NCBI GenBank assembly: GCA_030015575.1
Contig: CM057347.1
Location: 408,240,248 to 408,304,247, forward strand
Length of the DNA: 64,000 nt
Origin: Agapanthus africanus
Lineage: Eukaryota; Streptophyta; Magnoliopsida; Asparagales; Amaryllidaceae
Reading direction: 5' to 3'
Shown here: piece after piece, positions 1 to 11,385 of the stretch
Layout of the letters: the number at the start of each line of letters is the position of its first letter
Numbering within the stretch: the stretch's first letter is position 1
The notes under the pieces: generated by a model
Told to the model about the DNA's origin: nothing
Databases searched by the model: none
The model's input: only the letters and a program-made list of their open reading frames with translations
Translations under genes and position numbers: made by a program

Positions 1-1422
1 GTACTTTGATTACTACCCTACCACGGTTCAAAGGAGACATGCAAACAGGTTTTAGTTGGGTACAGTCCCGAGCCACATAGAGGCAGTGGTCGATTGTCAG
101 GGAATCGTCTCTCCTGGTATTAGGAGTTGATATCGTGTTGTGTTCAGTCGGCTATGACTGGAAATCAGTAGCCACGGATTTACTGATAGTTGATCAGTAG
201 AACCTCTGTTGGTGATGATCTTGACTCAGACACGACTTATCGGGTTAGTAGGGGTCTGACGTTATCTACCCCCTAGACCCGATATGTGATACTCTTTGAC
301 GAAGAGACCGGACTGTACAGAGATTGTCCCATTCAGGCTCAGTAGGGTAAAGACGTACTTTATTGTCGACCCCCCTTTCGAAAAGAACCTAGGTAGCCGT
401 TACGTACAGCTAGTATCGCTGACGTTCTTGTGGGTAAACCACTGCCATCATATTGTCGAGTCTGTAGAGTCAAACACAGAGGGTTTTCCCAGTTCGGACG
501 ATAGATGTAGAAGCCGTACGTTGGTACGTGCAAGGGTCCAATTAAATACGTGTACGGGATAAACGGACTTTAATCGGGCGGTTGATAATACTAGCCGGTT
601 TAGGATTAAGCCGGATTATTAAATCAGATTTTGATTTAATAATTTATATACGTATTTTGATACATATATTTTAATATTATTGTTTACTATTCATTTTCTC
701 TCTTTGGTGCTATCCGTATTTTTATACGGATACGCGTATTTGTAGCGATATATATACCAGGTGAAGTATTCCGTATTTATACGAGAATGCTTCTAGAAGA
801 TGGACACCACATATTTGATTTTCCATTTGGAAAATCAAATAGGAAAAAGAGGTTTAATGAAGCATGGTGATAAGTATGGCTTGGGCATTTATTGTGTGCA
901 TTTATTGGTGCACTATTGCTTCATGGTTGTGATATATGTAACCATTCTACTTATTATTTTTGGACTTGATGATTTTTCCATCTTATGCCTCATGCTTTAT
1001 GGTTGCAAGTGTGAGCAACCATCTCCTCATGTCTTCTCCTTCTGCTTCCTCCTCTTGCTCTCATGAGCTTAAGATAAAAGAGAGAGAAATTTAGTGAAAT
1101 ATTCCTGCATCACTGACCATCCACAACTAGCAAGTCTGGATCATCGGTTAGAGCTTCCTCCGATTTGCTTCGGGTGGATCGTCTTCGGCGAGGGTGGTCG
1201 ATTTTCAAGCGTGATCCCGGCGGCTACGAGCTTAGAGGAGTCTTCCACAATTGGATGGACACGCGACAAAGGTTGTAGTTTCTCAACCCCGCACTCTTAG
1301 TTAGCTAGTTTAGATTATTGGACAGTATCTTGGGTTTTACGGGCGTTCGGTGCTCGCAAAAGTTTTTGTTTTCTCGTCCGCCTCGGCCGTGGTTTCCGCG
1401 ACGCGGGCACTGAAACCCAACA
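1..1422 (+). mobile_element. 3' part of a Copia LTR (E family, diverged member)
   Basis: The order of motifs matches the second half of the E1 LTR (about 17930-19601): the 'gggtacagtcccga' block, the 'ggagttgat' block, the 'cgacttatcg' block, a CCGG-flanked hairpin at 615-643, and a 'ggttgta' block near the end. It ends in CA at 1422. No primer-binding site follows, so this is the right end of a 3' LTR or a solo LTR, lying directly against the Ty3 remnant. The left end is outside the window. Divergence from E1 and E2 is clearly larger than that between E1 and E2, so it is an older family member. Confidence 0.75.
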
Positions 1423-4400
1423 TTTGCTTCAGCGCCAGCTATTTTGGAGGGTTTGACCATCGAGAATGCCATTCAGCATAAGTATCCAGGCCTGATTAAG
1501 ATATTAAATATTTATGATGGCCTGTTTATGGCATCCAGAGGGCAAGGAGTTAGTTTTGGGGATTTCATTGCCCACTTCCTTCGTGCCGGCGTCTTGTCTA
1601 AAAAGGCCCCAAAATTTGCAAGGATTGAAGATTCTTTCGGGTTTGGCTTGGAGAACCTACTGGCCGATGAAAAGGATTTGCCATGGTTCCATATTCCAAA
1701 TACATCGGACGTTGCCTTTGAGGAGATTGCTGCTCTTGGTATGGACGAGGAATCCTTCTTTATAGGTTTCATAGGTCTGTGGCTCATCTGGTTCACGATG
1801 CCCATGCAGCGTCGCTTCATGAGGGCATCCGTCTTTTACCCTGGTCACCAGAAAACTGAGGGAGCATGTTTAGCCATTAGCATTGCAAAGTTGTCTCGCC
1901 TATACCACGGTTTGAGCACTGTTGCCAACACTTCCAATCCGGGTGTAGATTCCATGAATTTCTCTCTCTACTACTTCACGTCTTGGAATGAGATGCATAT
2001 GCTAGGTGTATTCGCCATGCACCAAAGGCCTGGCTTTTAAGACTCATATACCTTTCCGCAGGTTATAAAGTTAGTTGATGTCTCTTCTCCCGATCCGACG
2101 CAGTTGGGGGTTCTATGAGTGTTGCTTTGCCCATACTCGAAGGAAGGTGGTATAGTCTTCATCGATTGAGTTCTTTCTACACCCACGGAGACCACTCAGC
2201 AACTACACGATATGCTAAAGTAGGGAATGCCTACCCTAAAGCCTAAGGAGATCAATCATCTTCATTCGATCAGACCCGATTATTTAGTGTTTCGGTTGGA
2301 TGATACCGCATTGTTCATGCGGTACAACCCACACCGCTTCGCTCAACAGCTGGGCTATGATCAGGGTGTGCCCCTTGAGGAATTTTTAATCGGCCCTGTT
2401 TCCATACTGGAAACCGCTCGCGATGTCATTCATCACTTCATGCGTGTGGGCACAGGTTCTTGCTTCATGATCTCGGAGCCTGATTATATTCCGAAGCTCT
2501 TAAGTCCTTATAAAGGTCGGTACCAACACAGGGTAGGTCCGATCATTACGGAGGAAAAGCGGGAGCTGCTTGAGCATAAGGTTCCTATGCCATCCAATGC
2601 CACCGATGTCTTGCTACGACCGCGATCAGTCGTCCATCCCCTTTTAAGGGAGGGTTGTGTGGTAGTAATGTCGAGGGCTCTTCCAGCGGTGCCGGCCTCT
2701 CGCTCAGAAGGTATACCAATTCATACTGAATTTGGTGTAAAGACTCGGAGCACCATGAGGGCCACGGTTTTATCCAAGTCGGATCATGAATCAGGGATTG
2801 GGCAACGACATCCAAAGATTCCTAAAGGGAGAAAACGCTCCTCTATGAGTATCAGTTCGGGTTCTCGAAAAATAAAGAAGCCCAACATGTTTTCAATCGA
2901 TGCACTACTCGACTTTGAGGCTTATGCTTCTTACAATGATAGCATGCCGGAGTATGAACCAGATGATGGCTTTATTCTTTCGGACACAACCGCCGAGGAG
3001 GACGCCCAACTTGCTGAGGCCTTCAAAAGGTCACAAGATGAGACCGAGGATGTATGTCCTCAAAGAGTGTGCTTTGCTCATGTTGCTTTTCGGGACGTTG
3101 ACCTATCCCTTGTTACAGCTCCGACAACTCCTTTAACGGTGGCAGAGGAGAGAGCTTTGAAACGACCAATATCCGCCACTTCCGAGGATGAATCCGCTCA
3201 GAGAGCAGGAAAGGCTCCTCGAGCGATTGAAGCCCGGCGGTCATGGCTAACATGGAAAGAGCAAACACTTGAGGAAGATATACTTCGAGATTCCTGGGGC
3301 ATCGGTATGTATTCTTTTATATTCTTTGGCGGACGATTTGTCTTGCTCATGTCCTTTACATTCTCTTTTTCTTTTGCGGGGACTTCCATGGCAGGTGCAG
3401 TTTTGATCCAGCAACCATTCTCGGAAATTCCTAGGACGGCTCTGATTCCTTTAGCCGAAGCCTATATGTCGTTGATGGAATCCCTAGATATCACCGGTGT
3501 AACGAACGAGCCTCTATCGACCATGTCGGGAACAGAGAGTTTCAACACTACTTTTGATGCTCCAAAAGATATGGAGGTTATTCCCGACGCCGCTGCCCTT
3601 TCGGCCCATCCTGGGTCTCGACCGGTCTTCCTAGAGAATGGGAGGAGGATCGAAGGTAACCCCGTTTTTTATTCATTTATTTGGCGATCTTTCAATAGGT
3701 CTGACTCTTATCTTGACTAAATGATGTTTTCAGAGCTGCGAGAGTTGGCCACTTCCATATTGGAACGTTCTTCAGAGGAGACTTTCTCTCGCTTATTTAG
3801 TATGGCGACCTCGCATATGATACATCCTCAACATATCATACTCTCATATGGAGATGGTCGGTGTCCTTCTTTACCCCTCTCTATTATCCGTTCTGGAGTG
3901 ATACTGACACGTTTATTTGACAGCAATCTTGCAGGCTGACGATGAAGTCGAAATCTTGGACGGGCCTGGGGATCTCCTAGATTTGCCTCTTATGACAATG
4001 GGTGAGTGAAGCTTTAGTCCTTCGCACATGTATATATATTTTTATTTATCTTTCATTCTGGAGATGTGTCTGAATTTTCTGTGTTTTCCTTACTTTGACA
4101 CAACTTCGCCGGCCCTGACCCTATTTGTGCATCATGTTCGTATGCCCGAGGGTCTTTATGCTAGATGTATGTCTGAAAGGATGGCGAGGAATAGCATATG
4201 CTCGCTGACTGATCTTATTGAAGACCTTCGTACCGACACATCATTTACCGCTGAGGGGTTTGCTTCTGAAGCTAACACCTTTTTATCTGCCCTTGCTACT
4301 TATCGTGATGAAGTGTTAGTGCGTGCTTGGATCGAATACTGTCGGCAAGTTGAAGCCTTTCTTCACGAGCTTGAATATAAATGTCTTCCCTCGAACATCT

Positions 4401-4681
4401 CATCCTTAATGGCTTCGCTAAACGAATGGGTTAAGAGATGCAGTGCCAATTTTCGGTCTTGTGAGAAGAAGCTAACTCGGAAATTTTCAGAGCGCGAGTT
4501 ATCTTCGAAGGCCTTTGAAGATCTTCGAGCTCAGCTGGTGGCTAGTGTCACACGAGCCTATGAGATCTGGCGAGCTCTCCAACACACCGTGACGAAAGTA
4601 GTGGCTCTCGATAGAGCCGTTAACTTCACGAAGGAAGTGGTGGAGGGTCACAAGGCCACAGAGGGGGAGCTCGAGCGCTGA
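1423..4681 (+). pseudogene. Extra reading frame of the Ty3 remnant, plant-mobile-domain / gypsy-type transposon protein-like
   Basis: Three long open stretches lie in order at 1423-2040, 2227-3720 and 4028-4681. The first has the feel of the plant mobile domain or 'putative gypsy type transposon' families: the frame is open from 1423 and carries motifs such as 'GVSFGDFIAHFLRAGV' and a Trp-rich segment. The middle stretch has an acidic, serine-rich hinge (about 2880-3060). Short GT-AG introns are plausible near 3305-3395 and 3655-3730. The last stretch is helical and charged, probably coiled coil. The family match is from memory of motif style and is moderate. No enzymatic function is visible. 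Confidence 0.5.
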
Positions 4682-5598
4682 ATCACCTCGTATCAACAAC
4701 AACAAGAGTGAGCGGAAGCCCAGCTGGCTATGCTGATAAAGCTTGAAATTGAGGTTCAATGGAAGAGCGCTCGTCTAGCTAACCTGCTGAAGAATCCGTC
4801 ATCTTAGACTTTTCCTTTTTGTACTTTTCTTTTTTTTCTTTTGTGTGTCTTTGTATCTTTCCTTCAACTTTGATAGATGAATAAAAAGAATTTTTTATTT
4901 GCGTATTATCTCTTTTCTGATTGCCCTGAAATGGCTTAGCTTAGTTTATTTACTCGTTCCAGAGCGTTCAGTTTATCCTTCTATTAGGCATGCGGATAAA
5001 CTCGTCCTAACATGGCATACATAACCCCTATCGATATAGGCGTCCGTTAGGTTTATGGTGCTTGGTTTAGTCCATCTTACCGTTACGTCAGTAGATTTCT
5101 TCTTGATCCACGTCGACTCAGGTCGCTAGTTTCGAGTAGCCGCATACTTACTGTATCACCCAACCCTACCACTGCAGGATACAGCGTCTCAAGTAACCTT
5201 CCTAGGCCAGTATGTCCGTATTGCCGTCAGATGGTTCAACGTTAGGCGACACCGTAGCGCTTTACCTTGAGGTCGGACTCCCTTCTTTGAGGAGTCTTTG
5301 GGAAGTCAGAGCCACATCCATTCGAGGTGGGTTAACATCCAATGGTCTTTAGGTTTTACATGTATTGCCATCGAGACCCAAAGCTAGGAATATTCCATCA
5401 CTCTGCTTCATTTGGACCCTTGGGTCCTTGACGACGATGCCTGCACCCTACTGAAATGAGAATGACGTCTTTCCTGAATTTGGGGACTTGGTGATTCATA
5501 CCGTTTATATGGTGAACTCCAAAGACGAAAGCAAAACTTCCGTCTCTCAGAGACCAATCACACGGCCTATAACGAAGGATCCCCAGAAGCTATAGAAG
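4682..5598 (+). other. Non-coding spacer between extra reading frame and gag
   Basis: A T-rich stretch with an AATAAA-like signal (about 4800-4900, 'gatgaataaaaagaa') looks like the 3' end of the preceding transcription unit. The remaining 700 bases hold no reading frame I can support. The spacer probably belongs to the same Ty3 element. Confidence 0.4.
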
Positions 5599-6482
5599 TT
5601 GATGGCTCAGGCGACAGAAATTATGAGTCCTCCGCTGGGTGCAAATCTAGACGGCGCTTCCGAAGAAAGAGTGGAGCAGGAATCAGATATTGATTATCTG
5701 AAGCACATGCTCCAAAAGAAGGATGAAAAGGCTGTGGAAATGGAGGCCGGAATGGATAAGATGGCCCATTTATTCCAAAGTATGATTAAGATGATTCCTC
5801 ACCCCAAACCACTAGCAGACGAATCGCCGATGGTCGTCATTGAAGATAAAGGAGAGACCTCTAATTCCCTCCAAGCCTCATCAGCGGCAAAAGAGGAAGT
5901 AATCTCTAAATCACAACTGGACGAATACATTGTCCAGCAGTTCAAATCTCATCTAGCCAGTGAAGTTGCCGGTAAGTTGACAAAGATTGGCCGACCTTAC
6001 CCGGTGTATTATGATCAAATACAGTACCCGCCAAGATGTACCATCCCGATGTTCCACATATATAAAAGAACCGAGAACCCGAAGCAGCACATCACCCAGT
6101 TCTGGTCTAAGTGCGGCAATACTGGGAGTAATGACATATTGCTCTTTCGACAGTTCGTTAGTAGTCTAGCGGACATGGCGTTCGAATGGTACTCAGAGAT
6201 CCCTAATGACTCGATCAAAACCTTTGACGAGATAAATCTCCTCTTTTGCCAGAGATTCGCTAGTGCGACCGTGACCGTCTTGGTTAATGAGAGGCCCAGA
6301 TCAAACAAGACATGGATCCAGTATGCGATGAGATAGAGAAATCTTTGGTCCAAGTGCGAACAAAGAATTGCTGAAGCTCCGGCCATAAGTATGTTCGTGA
6401 GCACTCTCGATAAGAAGGCGCAAGTATTCCCATATCTGGCCCTTCTCAGCGCAAAAAATTTTCAAGAACTTATCGATTATTT
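5599..6482 (+). pseudogene. gag: Ty3 gag piece (retrotransposon gag domain)
   Basis: An acidic N-terminal part with a short coiled-coil-like segment is followed by the core of the retrotrans_gag domain, with motifs resembling 'YPPRCTIPMFHIYKRTENP', 'WYSEIPNDSIKTFDEIN' and 'LLFCQRFASA'. The FxxYxxxxxPxxHxxxF...W and W(F/Y)xxLPxxSIxxFxxL patterns are typical of plant Ty3 gag. The similarity fades just before 6474, where the next repeat begins. Broken fossil. Confidence 0.75.
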
Positions 6483-7760
6483 CTAATCAATATTCTTAAG
6501 ATATTATATCATATAAATTGTTGGAACAATATCTTAAAAATACCAAATACTACTAACAATTTGATTTAAAATATTGTGCAGGTATTAGCTCAGGTCTGAA
6601 ATTTAAGTAAGAGATCCGAGTCAAATTGGAATATCGAAACCAAATCTGTCAAATATTAGAAGCAAATCGAGGAATATAGAAACGGAGGGCAATATTTTCA
6701 GAATCTATATATCAAAAAGATCTCAAAATATTAAGAAGAAAAACCAGAAAAAATTCTCAAGCCACCATCCCACCATAAGGCGGCAGATCTGTGGTCAATC
6801 ATGGGCTTGGGCTGTAGAACCACGGTCTGATGGTGGCCGTTGGATCTAGAATTTTGGGGTTATGATCGTAATCTCACCTACTCCAACATGGCATCTAGGG
6901 TTTGTACTTACAGAGGCTACATAAAGGACCGAGAGCTGTGCATCCTATAATCTTATCATCAGATACCGTCTAATCATTTATTCATCTACCTCCATAAAAA
7001 GAAAGATCTAGAGCGAAACTAGGGTTCTTGTAATTTACTTTTGAAGGAGAAAAATTGTAATGCAATAGTTGATTAATAAAAGTAGTTTTTGTTTTAATTC
7101 TTTTTGCATTTATTTTTCCGCATTTACTTTACGCATTACTTTTCCGCATTAAATTTACGCATTACTTTTCTGCACTTTTAATTATAGTTTCATTCATCTT
7201 CAAACTTTCTTTTAAATCGCTACTAACCATGAGCGAGTAATTTCTTACTTGTTAGGATTTGTAGGATAGGGTAAAATAATGGATGAAATGTCTTTTAACT
7301 TCTTTTGACATTTTAATGTTTATAAAGTTTAGCAAAATAAATGCTAACTCTCTTATCGGGCGTGCTATCAATTAATGATAGTAACGACCACGATTTGAGA
7401 TTATTTAATACTTGTTTTGGTAAGGGTTTGAGATTAATAGAGATCGATGGAAGGACAAGGGACAGTAATGGGAAACTCTAATTTCCTCCAAGAACCCCTA
7501 ATCTACATTCATCGCTATCTCTCTAGTTTTAAACAATTGAAAGATAAAAAGAATCATTTCTAATATTCATCCATTAACTACTAAGTCCTATAAACCTTAC
7601 AAGCCTTTTTATTATAAAATTTTCTATCTATCTTAGTTTAAAACGACAACAATCCATCCTCTCTTTTATCAACTAGTCTAAAACAAGAAAAGAAGTTCAT
7701 GTTTCCCTGCGGACGACCCATACTCATCGCGGCCAGCTATTTGCGACACCGTCTTGATTG
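6483..7760 (+). mobile_element. LTR-like insertion, probably Ty3 solo LTR
   Basis: The segment is flanked by the direct repeat CGATTATTT (6474-6482 and 7761-7769). It has LTR-like content: a 'ctacataaaggacc' promoter-like part near 6920, an 'attaataaaagta' polyadenylation-like part near 7075, and an end resembling the 'ttccctgcggacgaccc' block common just inside the 3' edge of Tat and Athila LTRs (about 7703). A 9-bp duplication is longer than LTR elements normally make, so part of the match may be chance. The ends do not show clean TG...CA. Confidence 0.45.
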
Positions 7761-7854
7761 CGATTATTTACAATATACACATACACACTTTTCGCAAACA
7801 ATCATTGGACAAGCTAACCGCTGAATTCCGTGCTTTTCAGGACTCAATGGTACG

Positions 7855-7875
7855 TACACACACATACACACACCT

Positions 7876-7912
<37 letters not shown>

Positions 7913-7935
7913 AACACACACACGCACACAGAAGC
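7855..7935. repeat. (CA)n microsatellite
   Basis: A nearly pure CA run lies inside the TNPA intron of CACTA A. The apparent reading frames of Thr-His or Val-Cys repeats here are artefacts of the microsatellite. Confidence 0.95.
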
Positions 7936-8284
7936 ATACACACGCAAAAAATGGCCAAACCGCAATTCATCATCATTCTCGTCTACATTGAACTCTTGTC
8001 AAATCCAACCCTATCATATTATGTTTTGATATGATTTTAGAATATGTTAAATATAATTTAAATCATACCACACGGGGTAATGACCTATCTCCCCGCCACA
8101 CACATACACGAAGAAATTCTATATAGTTTATGAAATCTATGGTTAAGATTTTTATTTACAATTTGTTAATTAGGTACAAGTTAATTAGTTAAAAAAAAAA
8201 AAGAAGAAGAAGATATCCAAAATGAGATACTTAAGAAAAAACCCTAAACCTTTAAGAAAATAAACTTATTTCTAAGATTCGGCA

Positions 8285-8540
8285 GGTATGTAGTGAAAAG
8301 TAACAATAGTTAAGGGTATTTTAGTGAAAAAGCAACAATAGTTAAGGGTATTTTAGTTTAAATAAGTAAAAAATTGAGAAATTGTGTTTTTTATTAAAAA
8401 TTTTAATGATGGTTTAGTGAAAAACAACAATGGTTAAGGGTATTTTAGTGAAATTTATGGTAATTTAGTTAATTTAAGAAAATGGATCATTTAGTTAAAT
8501 TTTCAAGGTATTTTAGTGAAAAACAACAATAGTTAGAGGG
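8285..8540. repeat. Degenerate tandem repeat of about 36 bp
   Basis: The unit 'caacaatagttaagggtatt' followed by 'ttagtgaaaaa' occurs at least four times with spacing changes. It lies in the same intron as the flanking microsatellites. Confidence 0.8.
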
Positions 8541-8549
8541 GCACGCACG

Positions 8550-8715
8550 TATATGTGTGTATGAATACACACACATACACACATACAGACACGCGCAGCG
8601 CGCACGCGCGCATACATACATACCCATATACACGCGCGTACGCAAACATATACACGCACACACATACACAATCACAAACACACACATACACACACTTTGA
8701 CACACGCATATAAAC
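8550..8715. repeat. Compound CA/CG/TA microsatellite
   Basis: An alternating purine-pyrimidine tract with 'acacacatacacac' and 'gcgcgcacgcgcg' segments. Its composition favours left-handed (Z) DNA. It is still within the TNPA intron. Confidence 0.9.
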
Positions 8716-9145
8716 AAGTCCAAACCCTAACCCCAACCCTAAATTACACAAACTTTTAAATTTTACCGAATCGGCAGGCCACTATTGCGGCTCCGGCTCC
8801 GCAAGCCACTAATTCGGCTGCGGCTGCGTAGGCCACTTCTTCAGCTCCACAAGCCGCTGCTTCGGCTCCGGAAGCCGCTGCTTCGGCACCACAGCCCACC
8901 CCCACTCCTGATGATCCAGTTTTCCAGCTTTTATCAGCCCGGGGCTACAGCGAAGACCAGTTGTGCCTGATTTCCTAGATACTTGGAGATGGAGCATCTG
9001 GACCGAGCCAATAGCGATGTATTTATATTTTTTTCATTTTTGTACGATGTATGTACTATATGTGATACGCATAATATATTTTAGATATTGTTTGTTGTAT
9101 ATTTTGATATTTTATTCTGATTTTGCATTTTGTTTGGTTATTTCG

Positions 9146-9147
<2 letters not shown>

Positions 9148-9199
<52 letters not shown>

Positions 9200-9258
9200 G
9201 ATGTTTTGAATAAATATATATAGAGAGAGAGAGAGAGAGGATGTTTTGAATAAATATT
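9148..9258. repeat. (TA)n(GA)n tract with a duplicated unit of about 57 bp
   Basis: A TA run (9148-9180) and a GA run are followed by 'ggatgttttgaataaatat'. The GA run plus this tail then occur a second time. The duplication lies between the TNPA stop codon and the 3' subterminal array of CACTA A. Confidence 0.9.
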
Positions 9259-9344
9259 TCTGTATGCATGTGCGCTATATATAGTATCCTGTACAGGACA
9301 AGAAGAAAACGCGAGAAGAATTTTGAAAACAAAAATTCTACGCT

Positions 9345-9848
9345 TATGACCATAGGGGCAAGTGATGCCCCTATGGTTGTAACCGTAGGGAATAAATATC
9401 AGTTTTTTTGATAGTTTATCCCCTACTTTTTCTGTTATTCAGCCTCTACGGTTACAACCCTAGGGACATTTATTCGCTCCTACAGTTATAACCGTATTAG
9501 CATTTAAAAAAATTAAAATTAAAATAAATTTAAAAAAAATTAACTTATTCCCTACCGTTTAATCGCAAGGGCAAATATGGGCCTTTACAGACTACGCCGT
9601 AGAAGCAACTTATTACTATTTTTTTCAGATAATTTGAAAATAAAAAATGCCCCTACAGAATAAACCGTAAGGGCAGAAGCCCCTACGGTGATAACTGTAT
9701 GGGCGGATTTTCAACCATGGGGATATATACTTGCCCCCTCGGATTTTGACCCTACGGTTACTAATTTAGCCTCTACGGTTACCACCGTAGGGGCAGTGAT
9801 TTGCCCCCCATGGTATTAATCGTAGGGCATCCCATCTTTGTAGTAGTG
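9345..9848 (+). repeat. 3' subterminal repeats and terminal repeat of CACTA A
   Basis: Many copies of 'cctacggt' and its complement occur, often paired as palindromes such as 'cccctacggt..accgtaggggc', and the array ends in the CACTA terminus. In En/Spm elements TNPA binds repeated subterminal motifs of this kind, so these are the likely protein-binding sites. Confidence 0.85.
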
Positions 9849-9862
9849 TTTTTAAAATGTGT

Positions 9863-11115
9863 AATTAGTCATCGGTTTGCTAGTCTACACACATGAACAA
9901 AATGGTTCTGCCCGACGTAAAATCGTACATATTGCTGAGAGCAGTTTAACTTTGCTAGCTCATAGTTCAGTGCCACTAAAATTTTGGAATTTTGCATTTG
10001 GTACAACTATATGTCTTATTATAAATCACCTTTCCAACTGTTGTTTGGAAAATTGCCTGATTATTCATTTCTTAACATGTCCTTATAATAGGCACAAATT
10101 CGATTTTCGTACAACTCTTGTTTTTCTTGGATATAGTTATCATCATCATGGGTACGTATGTTTTGATCATAAGCAATCCGGTCGCACCTATGTTGCTCGT
10201 CACGTGCGCTTTGATGAAGAGACGTTCCCTTTTCTTGATGGATCTATGTTAGGCTCACCTCCGTCCGTGTCACAATCGCCATGGCCGATGTTTTCCGCCG
10301 CGCGGGTACAATCCAGTTCTTCACCTTCGATGGCCCGTTCAAGTATATCTCACTCTCAACATGATCCCAATCCAGACATAACAGAACAAGATAAACACAA
10401 AGAATGATTCCCATGCAAACCATCCAATCATCTCCTACTTATACAAATTCTATACGGCTCTCACCCACTCACGTGCAGCCAATACCCTCCACACAGATTC
10501 AAACAACTCCAGACCCTACACCTCATTTCATGCAACCAATAGCCTCTAACCAAAATCCAAACTTTCACGTCCTCATCCTACACATGATCAACCACGACCC
10601 TCCAATTTAGAGAAATACGCTTTCTGTTTCTATTACTCATTTCTCTAATAATATATATGCTTGATAGTCACTTTGTATAATTTGGATGCGACATATATGG
10701 CAGCAAATCCTTTATTTCATGCTTGTACGAAGCATATATATAGAGAGCTCTTGATTTTCATTTTTTTCGGGATCAAGTTGCAAAGGGAAATTTGCTAGTT
10801 CATTAATTTCTCTACCAAAAGATCGAATCGCAAATATCATGACTAAGCCATTATTGGTTGCTCGATTCACACATCTTCATGACAAGCTGAGAGTTTGCTC
10901 GAGAGAAACTTCAGCTTGAGCGGACATGTTGTCTTAACAACTATTTGTTATCCCTGACTTTATTTAATTAGTTACTTTGTATAATTAGTCGTGATTGTAC
11001 ACAATTGTAATTGTAACCTATTGGATTTAATATCCATGGCTTAAGATATCAACACAACTTCCTGGATTGTACAATAAAAAATTCTTCTCATTGCTCTGTT
11101 TTCATACTCCTAACA
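9863..11115 (+). mobile_element. Copia remnant with short 3' LTR
   Basis: In order it shows a piece of integrase C-terminal region ('HEQNGSARRK', 'LLAHSSVPLKFWNFAF', 'FLGYSYHHHGYVCFD'), a Ser/Pro-rich linker to about 10600, the last part of RNase H ('ADIMTKPLL'-type end near 10835-10860), a purine tract, and a 3' LTR of 189 bp (10927-11115). Most of the polymerase core is absent. It is a broken fossil from a lineage with short LTRs, different from the E family. CACTA A lies immediately to its left. Confidence 0.8.
10927..11115 (+). repeat. 3' LTR of the short-LTR Copia remnant
   Basis: It starts TGTTG and ends TAACA. It contains 'acaataaaaaattctt' as a probable polyadenylation region and sits directly behind the RNase H end and purine tract. 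The 59 bases after it, up to CACTA B, hold nothing I recognise. Confidence 0.75.
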
Positions 11116-11174
11116 GTTGCAAGTAACAGAATCTGGATGGGAGTTGACCAGAGCGTGTTTTTTAGTTAACGGTT

Positions 11175-11385
11175 CACTACTATAATAAGAGGTTGCCCCT
11201 ACGGATAAAGGTTTCCGTAGGGGCAATAAAATGATGCCTCTACGGATTACTCCGTAGGTCCACATGGTTGTCTCTACGGTGCCATACGAATTAATTTAAA
11301 AATATTAAAACGTAATTTGTTATTTGGCCCTACGGAGCCGCAAAAGAAGAACCTACAGTTAAATCCGTAGGGGCATATATATGAG
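11175..11385 (+). repeat. 5' terminal and subterminal repeats of CACTA B
   Basis: The terminal repeat is followed by paired 'cctacgg/ccgtagg' motifs. A TATA-like 'tatatatg' at 11376-11383 closes the array, just ahead of the GC-rich leader. Confidence 0.85.

Larger units (their letters stand above)
1423..6482 (+). mobile_element. Ty3/Gypsy (Tat-lineage-like) internal remnant
   Basis: An extra reading frame (1423-4681) is followed by a non-coding spacer and then a gag piece (5599-6482), all on the plus strand. Tat-lineage Ty3 elements such as Ogre and Retand are known to carry an additional reading frame between the 5' LTR and gag, which fits this order. Protease, reverse transcriptase and integrase are not present. 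Both edges abut other repeats: a Copia LTR on the left and an LTR-like insertion on the right. It is a broken fossil with several breaks. The lineage assignment is inference from gene order. Confidence 0.6.
7800..9014 (+). pseudogene. TNPA-like gene, last two exons (CACTA A)
   Basis: Exon one (about 7800-7850) encodes a coiled-coil piece, 'LDKLTAEFRAFQDSM', and is followed by a GT donor ('gtacgtac'). It corresponds to the 'LESLKATVQELKEML' exon of CACTA C at 31740-31783. After a roughly 920-bp intron, the last exon (8777-9014) encodes an Ala/Pro/Gln-rich linker ('APQATNSAAAA'-type repeats) and the C-terminal 'GYSEDQLCLIS...GASGPSQ' segment, matching the 'GCTEEQMRQI...GGAGPS' end of CACTA B. 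Two in-frame TAG codons, one in the Ala-rich part and one after 'LCLIS', show it is dead. Confidence 0.7.
7761..9848 (+). mobile_element. CACTA element A, 3' fragment
   Basis: The right end is 'tttgtagtagtg' at 9837-9848, the same terminus as the CACTA elements further right. It holds late TNPA exons (about 7800-7850 and 8777-9014), a microsatellite-rich intron, and a 3' subterminal array of 'cctacgg' motifs (9345-9848). The 5' half, including TNPD and the 5' terminal repeat, is missing. Confidence 0.8.

Noticed and set aside
7754-8751. Open frames of Thr-His or Val-Cys repeats
   Set aside because: Translations of CA microsatellites on either strand.
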